Of a stretch of DNA of 64,000 nucleotides, positions 53,701-63,100 are shown piece after piece. Made by a program: the position numbers and the translations under genes. Position 1 is the stretch's first letter. Every line of letters starts with the position of its first letter. The notes under the pieces were generated by a model that was not told where the DNA came from, searched no databases, and saw nothing but the letters and a program-made list of their open reading frames with translations. The stretch covers positions 56,250,497 through 56,314,496 of the forward strand of contig CM054140.1 in NCBI GenBank assembly GCA_028751875.1, given 5' to 3'. The stretch comes from Rapana venosa. Lineage: Eukaryota > Mollusca > Gastropoda > Neogastropoda > Muricidae.

Positions 53701-56700
53701 AAAATTAAACCTGCATGAACATGTTAAACATCATCCCTGAAGTTGGAATGTGGCTACCTTAACTAAGGTGGGCAAAAACTGTCACTCATACAAAAATGTC
53801 ACAAGTGGTGAAGCTTGGAGGCCTAGTCAAGAAATCAACATGGCCACTTCAGCAATATTTGACGGAATGAGGGCACAACTCTCTGACGGCTTCGACAAAT
53901 AAGTAGGAGTAGAGGAGGTCATGACAATGGCAGTTCTCATTAGACTAAGACGCCAAAAGGAGAAAAGGATACAAAAATTGAGGTTATCATTAGAATAAGA
54001 CATGAAAGGAGTGAAAAAGTGTGTGCACGCACACACACACGCGCACACACACACTCCCCTGGAGTTATCATCAATGTAGACTCCACTCTCCCCAAAAGTC
54101 CTTCGGATGAGACCATAAACCAAGGCCCCGTGTGCGAACGCACGCAGAACATCTTGCGCACACGTTAAATCCTGTTCCGCTTTTCGATAAGAGTAGGCCA
54201 TTGTGTGCCGGTGGGAACAGATGACAGAATTTACAAAACCGCAAACACACGGGGACTGGATGTAAAAAAGCACATGTGCTTATTCCATTACCCTCGATAT
54301 AAAAGAATAAAATAAAAAAAGAAAATGAATAAAAATATAATAAAATAATATGATAAATGGAACTTTGCTATATCTTGCAAAGACAAATCAAAGCGCATTT
54401 TTTCCCTCTAGTAAATATGTTCCTGGTCCTCACCTCAGCTTTCCTAAACTGTAGAAGTCGCGCACACACAGCACGTCTGATCGCGGAACTCTGTGACCTT
54501 GACGACCCAAGACGTGAAAAACGTTGACCAAGTCCTGCCGCCGTGTGATGTAGGTCACTGGCTGACCGAACGTCTCTTTGCTGGTCACGTCCAGAAACTG
54601 TCAACAACAACAACAAAACAGAACATAGTTAGGTTTCTTCACTATTCGACAAAGGAATGTCTGTTCAAAGTTTTACCCCACACAGAGCGGGTGACTGAAA
54701 AGAAAGGAAGAGATAAAAGAATGGGTGATGAAAGTTTGTTTGTTTTGTTGTTTTTTCATTCATCAAGCTGGAACTCCTGAGGTTTACCTAAGGTGTGTTG
54801 CAACCACCCTCCCCCACCCACCCAAACTTATTAAGGTAGGTGCATTTCAGCTTTGGGGATGCTGCCTTGACATTTTCTGGCGGTGTGTTGCAGATTGCAT
54901 GCTGGGTATGCTCATCATCCATACCCCTGGCCACAGCTGGCCTCCTCTTTGATAACAGATGGATGATTTAAAAAAAATAGTATCAATGCATATACTTTTT
55001 TTCTCCATGTTTCTTGGTTAGAGCTCCGAGGTTCACCAATGGTGAGATTTTGCGTATGCAACCGTTTTTACACACCATTAAGGTAGCCGTAATCCTACGA
55101 TGGGGATAATGTCTAAACTTATGTTTGACGTTATTGAGATGGGGGGTACTCAGAATGACAGTGGTGATGAAGAAATCATATTTTTGGTCGATTTTTGAAA
55201 ATTTTAAATATATTTTCGCAGTGAAATATCATGCTCACTAATTTGAGCTTGCCTCGAAGTAATCTACGATATATATACTGTCATTGGGTGGACTATCAGG
55301 AATACTCATGAAGTAGTTTCTGAGTAAGAGGGATATGAACATAGCAGTGGTACATAAGAATTTTATTCCCTGACATATAGGGTGCACTTGCACTGGGCAG
55401 TTAAGAGGTTAATGCAGTGATAGTGTTAAAAATTTTGTCATCCGTTCCTACTGGCATGTGATGGCCTACTCTTTTGAAAGGCGGAATGGTTTTTCCATGT
55501 GAGGACAAGACATACTGCACGCACAGGATATAATCCCCCATGAAGGTAGTCGCAATCCAACTTTAGGGATACAACTTTAAATTACTACTCAGCCAAGCAA
55601 AGACAAAGACACTGGATTTAGCAACTCAAGAGTTGACCAAATATGTAAAAGTCAGGAAAAGGCATCTTACAGATATAACACAATCACAGTGATATGCTAA
55701 ACAAGGACAGACACATACAAAAACAAAAACCCTTTAAAGAAAAACAAACCCCAAAACCCCCAGACACACATACCATTGAAAAAGTGAAGTTGACCCCAAC
55801 GCCTCCATGGACGAAAAAGAGTGTGACCGTAGCTGACAAAGTCCTTGACCTCAAACTCAAACAGCGGGCATGTTTTGAGTTCCCATTCTGGGCAACGTAA
55901 ATAATATCGTTTGGATCTGGTTTTTGACGTCTTGTGCTTCTTGCGCTTTTCGATCAGTTCCAGAGCGTTTCCAATGTTGAGCATGTCCTGTGGAAAAGAT
56001 ATTGAGAAAAATCCATGAAAAATCCTCATCCCCTGTTTCCTGATGCGTAGTTTGACTTCCCACAGTTAAGGTAGCCACATTCTGACTATGGGGTGATATC
56101 GTTAACTACACATTAGTTCCACACTACACAATTCAAAGAACAGAAATATTACCTAAAAAACTGGGTTGGGATTGTTTTCTACAGCCACCGACTCAATCTC
56201 ACAATGAAAAAATATACCAAAATGAGCCCTCAACCTCACAATTCAAGAATATACCAAATAAGAAATAGACAAGGTTCAGACTTCCAATTTTTGAGACTAA
56301 AGCTAGGCAAAGTTATCAAATAAAAAAAACACAACAACCACAAAACGATTTTGTTGATAGGTTTACTGATCAACAAATTTGTGTTTCTCAATAATTCTTA
56401 CAATCGAATTTCTCTTTGTATAAAGTTTTTATATGGTTGCGTTACAATATTATAGATATACCATAGTGATCAAAGGATTAAATCTTTTGATGTGTGAGGT
56501 GGATGTGTGCGTGTGTATGCTGTTCTTCCAATTCAATGTCTAATTAAATTAAAGTTATATTGGACACAAGGAGGAAAACATTACACACACAATAAAGTCA
56601 GTTAAGGAACTGTCTAACTAATGTGACCATAATACAATTTTTAAAAAAACTTACATTGTGTGTGTGTGTGCCTATGTGTGTGAGAATGAATGTGAGTACA

Positions 56701-58228
56701 AACACACCCATACACACATGTATGCACACACACATACCCATGTGTCTAATATCACTTAATGTGTACAGACGTTAAATTGAAGAACAACACATACCCATAC
56801 ACATGCAGGAACACATACATGCATGCACACACCAACCACACATACATGCATACACATGCATCCACACACATACACAAAAATCACAACACACTGCACAACC
56901 CTCCCACCCACCCCCCATACCACACCACACCACATACTCTTCCCCCATGCACACTCTCGCACGCACATACACACACACAATTTCACACACACCACACCAT
57001 ACCATTCCACACACACCACAACACAAACACACTCCAACATACACACACACACCCACACATACTTCCCGTCACTCTCACACACACACACAAAACATTTCAC
57101 ACACACCACCAACACAAACATGCACAACCCCACTCACCTCACACCACCCCACACAAAGAGGCATGCACACACCAACCACACACAAACACATGCAGGTAGA
57201 CATGCAATGCACGCACACACACACAACCACTACCAAACCATACACCCCCCCCCCCCCCCCCATCTATGCCACACCACACCGTACCATAACACACCCATAC
57301 ATACCCTCTCTGCCTACAAAACTCCATCCCCATACACACACACACACTACACTCACACCCCACCACTCCAACACCACCCCCCCCCCCCCCCCCCCCCACC
57401 CCTGCATACACCACCACTCTGAAATTACCAAGTCCAGGTGTGGGGACAGTTCCTGCTATGATTATAGCACCAGCTGGCCCCAGCTGGGATGGGATGGAGA
57501 TGGCACTGATAGCTGCTGAGACCAGCTGAAAGTGGGGGAAACTGAGAGCTGTCACACACACACACACACACACGCGCACACAGGCGGGACGGGATAGCCT
57601 AGGGGTTAGAACATTACGCTCGCAATCTGACGACCCGGGTTCAATTCCCGCTCAAGGCGATATTTTCCTCTGGAGTTAACGTCAGTGCAGACTCCACCCT
57701 CCCCAAAAGTCCTTCAGATTCATGAGACTATAAACCGAGGCCCCGTGTGTGAACGCACTCAGAACATCTTTGCGCACAAGTTAACTCCTGTTCCGCTTTT
57801 CGTAAGAGTAGGCCATTGTGTGCCGGAGGGAACAGATGACAGAATTTACAAAACTGGATGTAAAAAAAGCAAAATAAGTTCTTATTCCATTATCCTCGAT
57901 ATAAAAGAATAACTAAATAGATAAACACACACACACAAAATCTATGTTGAGGCTACTCACACGAACAGAAGCCATACTGAGGTTGTGAAACATGGCGTAT
58001 GTCAGTCCCTTCCTCGCCAGCTTTCCCAACTTGTCTGAACTCGCATAGGCATGCTGAATCATCGTCTCCACTTCCTTCACAGAAACGGAACATACACACA
58101 CACACACACACACACTAAATATAAGACAGACGACACACAGCCAACTGGTTAAGACTCTTTAACTTCAATCCAATGGGTCTGTGAAGTCATGGGTTTGAAT
58201 CTCGGCAGCAGCATGTGATGAATTACTG

Positions 58229-58299
<71 letters not shown>

Positions 58300-60155
58300 T
58301 GTGTGTGTGTTTTACAATCTCCAAAATCAACTTAAAAGTGCAGACCTGCCAGTGCCTAAATTCCTTTTATGTGTATATGTACCCAGGAGACCTGATTGAT
58401 TTATTTTTTATTTATTTTATTCTTTTATATCGAGGATAATGGAATAAGCACTTATGTGCTTTTTTACATTGTCCCCGTGTGTATGCGGTTTTGTAAATTT
58501 TGTCATCCGTTCCCACCGGCACACAATGGCCTACTCTTACAAAAAGTGGAACAGGATTTAACGTGTGCGCTAGATGTTCTGTGTGCGTTTGCACACAGGG
58601 CCTCGGTTTATAGTCTCATCCAAAAGGACTTTGATCCATCTTTCAGAAGAGCAGCCATTGTGTACTGGTAGGACTGGTTGACAAAAATGTAAAAATAACA
58701 ACATGCACTCTGGTGTCATGTCTAGACGTCATCCCTGAAGTCTCAATGTGGATGCCTTCATGGTGGGCACAGTTAAAGGTAAGGTAAAGGAGTCCCATAA
58801 CCTATAAGGTCGTAGGGGAGCGAGGCGTCAGAGACCTCACTTCTCTAGGGCCAGCATATTGAGGGCGGGGGCGCCCATCTCCTCTCCCTCGCTGCTTTAC
58901 CTTCCTTGACCCTAAAGAGGGCAGGTACCCACTTACAGCTGGGTGAACTGGGGGAACTGCACTGAAGCCGGGCACAGTTGCATATGTAAAATCTCATCAG
59001 TGGTGAACCTCAGAGCTCTAGCCAAGAAATGGGGAGAAAAACATACACACACACACAAAAATCCATCCTGATATAAAAACATTATCCAATCTATAATGTA
59101 CACACTTCAATATATTAAAACCCTCCAAAAACAAAAAAACCAAACCCCAACAACAACAACAACAAAAAAGAATGCAAAACTCTAAACCCCTCCCAAAATT
59201 ATGGAAATATACAATTCCTCAAAGTTTGTTGTATTAAAAAAAAAATCAGAACAATATAAGTCACCGCATGACATATTAACACAAATTCTACAATTTTGTT
59301 CAGTCAAGTCTTTCAGACGCTCGAGTGGAACCCGCAGGGGAAAAGGAAGAGAGGGCGCCCCAAACAGACCTGGAGGAGAAGCCAGCATAGTGAGCTGAGA
59401 GACTCCAGCGTGACATGGGAAGAGGCCAAGACCCTTGCCAGAGACAGGAGAAGGTGGAGGGACGCTGTTGAGGCCCTATGCTCCGCTATGAGCTATAAGG
59501 ACTAAGACGAAGTCTTTCAGAGGAGACCCGTGTCAATGGAACCCACGACAGCAGGAAGGTACCTCCTGACTGTCCGGGTAGATTCATTTCCCAACTGTAT
59601 CCCCAAAGACGGAATGTGGCTACCTTAACAGCGGGGGTAAAAACACAGTCACATAACGCAAAAAATCTCACCATTGGCAACCCTTGAAGCTCTAGCTAAG
59701 GAACGGGGGAGGAGGGAGGGAGGGGGGAGGGGGGAGAGGGGGGGGGAGGGGGGGAGGGGGAGGGGGGAGGGGGGGGGGGGGGAGAGGGGGGGGGGGGGGG
59801 GGGGAGGGGGGGAGGGGAGGGAGGGAGGATGAGGGGAAGGGGGTGGTGTCAGTATTTTATGCTGCTAAATGATTTAAATGAAATGCTCACTGCTCTTGTG
59901 TTACACACACAGACACACACACACTTTCTCTCTCTCCCCCGCTCTCTGTCTCTGATATGAATGTTCAAAGTAGGTCTTTCGTCTAATACATTTAGAAGGA
60001 CCCATTTCCACCTTTGCCATGCTTTGGCAGTCATTTTCATTTTACCACTTTAAGTCACGGGCAGATTTCTCTGCGTGAAATTCAGGCTTCTCTCCCCGGG
60101 GAGAGTGCGTCGCCACAAGAGCAGCACCACCCATTATAATTTTGTGTAACACACG

Positions 60156-60186
<31 letters not shown>

Positions 60187-63100
60187 TAGCGCCCAGACCA
60201 CCACTCATGGTCTAATGGATGGGGGAAAAGTTTCGGGCCCAAATGAGATTTGAACCACCGCACACTTCCGACCCGGACTTTTCGCATTCTAGGCAGGCGC
60301 GTTACCTCTAGACCACATACGTCATAAAGTAATGTCTCGTTTTTGCTTTGTTTTGCTGTGCTTTGTTTGGCCCCATTCTAGGGGCTGGAGGCCTGAAGAA
60401 TAAACATTGTTCAATGTTCTCTCTCGCACGCACACATTATCATTATGCATATCTCCTGTTCATTAGGGCCAGATGGCATGCAAAAGCTGAATAGACTATT
60501 ATTACACACATACGCACACACACACATTAATGGGTGCGTGCACACACACACACACACACACACTCACACACACATTATACTCACTTGTCTCATTTGGACC
60601 CTCAGGATCTGTTTCAAGTTCAGCTTTTTTCGCTGACCACCAGGGGAGACAAACCGGATGTGAGCAACAACAGACGATGAAGCCCTAAGGAGTGAAGCCC
60701 CCTTGTTTGTCAACAAGTGCACCTGGCGTCCTGTGTCATCCGAATACAGCTCCGTGGATGTCAAACTGCACGTCCCAACTGAAAAAAATGTGACAAACAT
60801 GACATGATGCAATTTTTTAAAATACGTTTTGGTATCATTTTGCAGCTGTATCATACTCATGCTATCACAGAAAACGATGCCAAATATACAGATTTTGAAT
60901 ATCTTTACTAGGTTTGATTTTATTGCCATTTAACATTAATATTCATCGGTGACCATTTCTGGAAAATCAAGTTTTAAGTTTTCATATTTGTAGAGATTTT
61001 TTAAAAATCAAGTGAGACTCAAAAATGTCTAAACATATACTGAAAGTGATTAAATTTTCCCCCAATATTTTGTGTATGTACAGAAAAGCCCTTATAGGCT
61101 GAAAATGGTATAAACAGAAATGTTTTTTATTCTGGTGACGATTTTGCACCGTAGTTCTGAGTCTAAATCATGCTGTGCAAGTTATGTTTATTTTTCTTGT
61201 GCGCTGTCACAAATGACGAAGACAATGTTGTGAATTTGGCTAAAGATGATTACAGAGTGTAAAAGAAATTTCATTAATAATTACCTTTACTTCTATAAAA
61301 TTTGATCTTATCTCCTGTTTATTATTTTTTTCTATGCTGTTTTGACATATCTCTCTCCCTCTATTTCCCCCTTTTATTTACACAGTATTTGTTTCGTTCC
61401 TTCACTAGAGCTCTGTTTTCACTACAGGTAAGATTTTGCATATGTGACCTTTTTTAACCCACCCTTAAGGTAGCCGCCTTCTTGTCTTTGGGGAAATTTG
61501 CACAGTATATTTAATCTTCTATGCTGACTTATCTTTTTTTAAAAATCTCCTCTGTCTTTGGATTCATTTCTCTTTATGTCTGTCTTACAAAAATTGTTAA
61601 ACTATCTATTACTCTGTTATCTAATTTACCTACCTCTCACTCTCTTCTGTTAAAAACCACTGGGTTTTTTGTTGTTTATTTTTTTTATCAGAAGATGGGC
61701 ATGCAAGAATGTTGAGAAGAAAATATCTATTTAAAAAAAAAGAAAAATGCTGCAACTGTGGAAGCATTTTTTTCTAAAAATGTATGTATCACATATGAGA
61801 TCATTATGAATAAAATCAAGGCATTCATTTCATAGGCATTGACAATGCAGTCTGCAAACAAACAGAAAAAACTTGTTATAGCTCATTCTCATTTCAGTGG
61901 GGATGGGATAGCTCAGTGGTCAGAGTACTTGGTCTCCCCAAGCTAAGGTTAAGAAGCATTGAGTGTGGTTAGGGAGAGGGAAGTTGAAGCAGCGAGGGAG
62001 AGATGGGCACTGCCCTCAATACGCTGGCCCCTAGAGAAGTTGAGGTCTCTGACATCTCGCTCCCTAACAACTGCCTAGATTATGGGAACACCATTACCTT
62101 TTTTTCTTTAACCTTATTTCAGTGAATACAGTCACAGATAATTCTCAAACATCATGAAAGTCTGAATGATGCAAATCTTGTTTAAAAATGTACATCATCT
62201 ATTCTGTGATCAGCAGTCCTAAAAATAATGTCTGGTGGTGTTTCGTTGCACGTTCCACAGCTTAACGCCAGAATATGCATTCTGACTCATTCATCCCACA
62301 AACTCGGCTTGAAGTTATATATATATTAGTCTATACACTGCATGAAAGAAGAAAAATCTTCACTGCAGGAACAGTCCGACATTTGCTTTGCTACTTCTTC
62401 TTGTTCCTCAGCTAGAGCTCCGAGGTTCACCAATGGTGAGATTCTGTGTATAAAACTGTTTCTTCCAACCATGAAGGTAGCCGCATTGCGACTTCAGGGA
62501 TGGTTTGTTACCAAACCCCTTTGTCCAAGTACAATCTGTCAGAGTTCATGGTCAACGGGAAACAACTCCAGTTGGAAAACAATTTATATGAAAGCCTAAG
62601 TAGTTTCCCTTGGATTAAACATAATTCAAGTCCCTTTAAAAAAAAACAAGCAAACAAAACTTTTGTCGAAGCTGAAGCTTCCAAACATCATACCGAGTGG
62701 GTAACGCCAGTGAGCTATGTCCTGAAAAATGTTGATTGGTTTAGATGAAGCTAGAGTTACAGATTTTGTGTCCTAAAGAGTTGCGACTAGTCTGCTTTGA
62801 ATGTATTATTGTCTTATCTTCACTAGCCTGAACCGATTAGAATTTCTCTCCTATAAAATGATACAAGTTGTCTTGAATCTTGAGACTTCTTTTTTCCTGC
62901 CTCATCATCTGTGATATTTCTGTCCTGCTCTTCCCATGCCGCTCATTTTGATCTCTCCGGCCCAGTCGCAACCAGATTCGTTACACCTCAAACTCAAAGA
63001 GTTACAAGTCCATCAGGAATCTCAGAGCACCGTGAGGGTCACAGGCAGAGTGGCCCTGCACTGCTGCTGGGGTAACTTGACAGGGCTGTACTCTGTACTT

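Noticed and set aside
56756..57579. Thr/His/Pro-rich ORFs up to 238 codons on plus and Val/Cys-rich ones on minus
   Set aside because: Produced by CA-rich low-complexity DNA; open in several frames at once.
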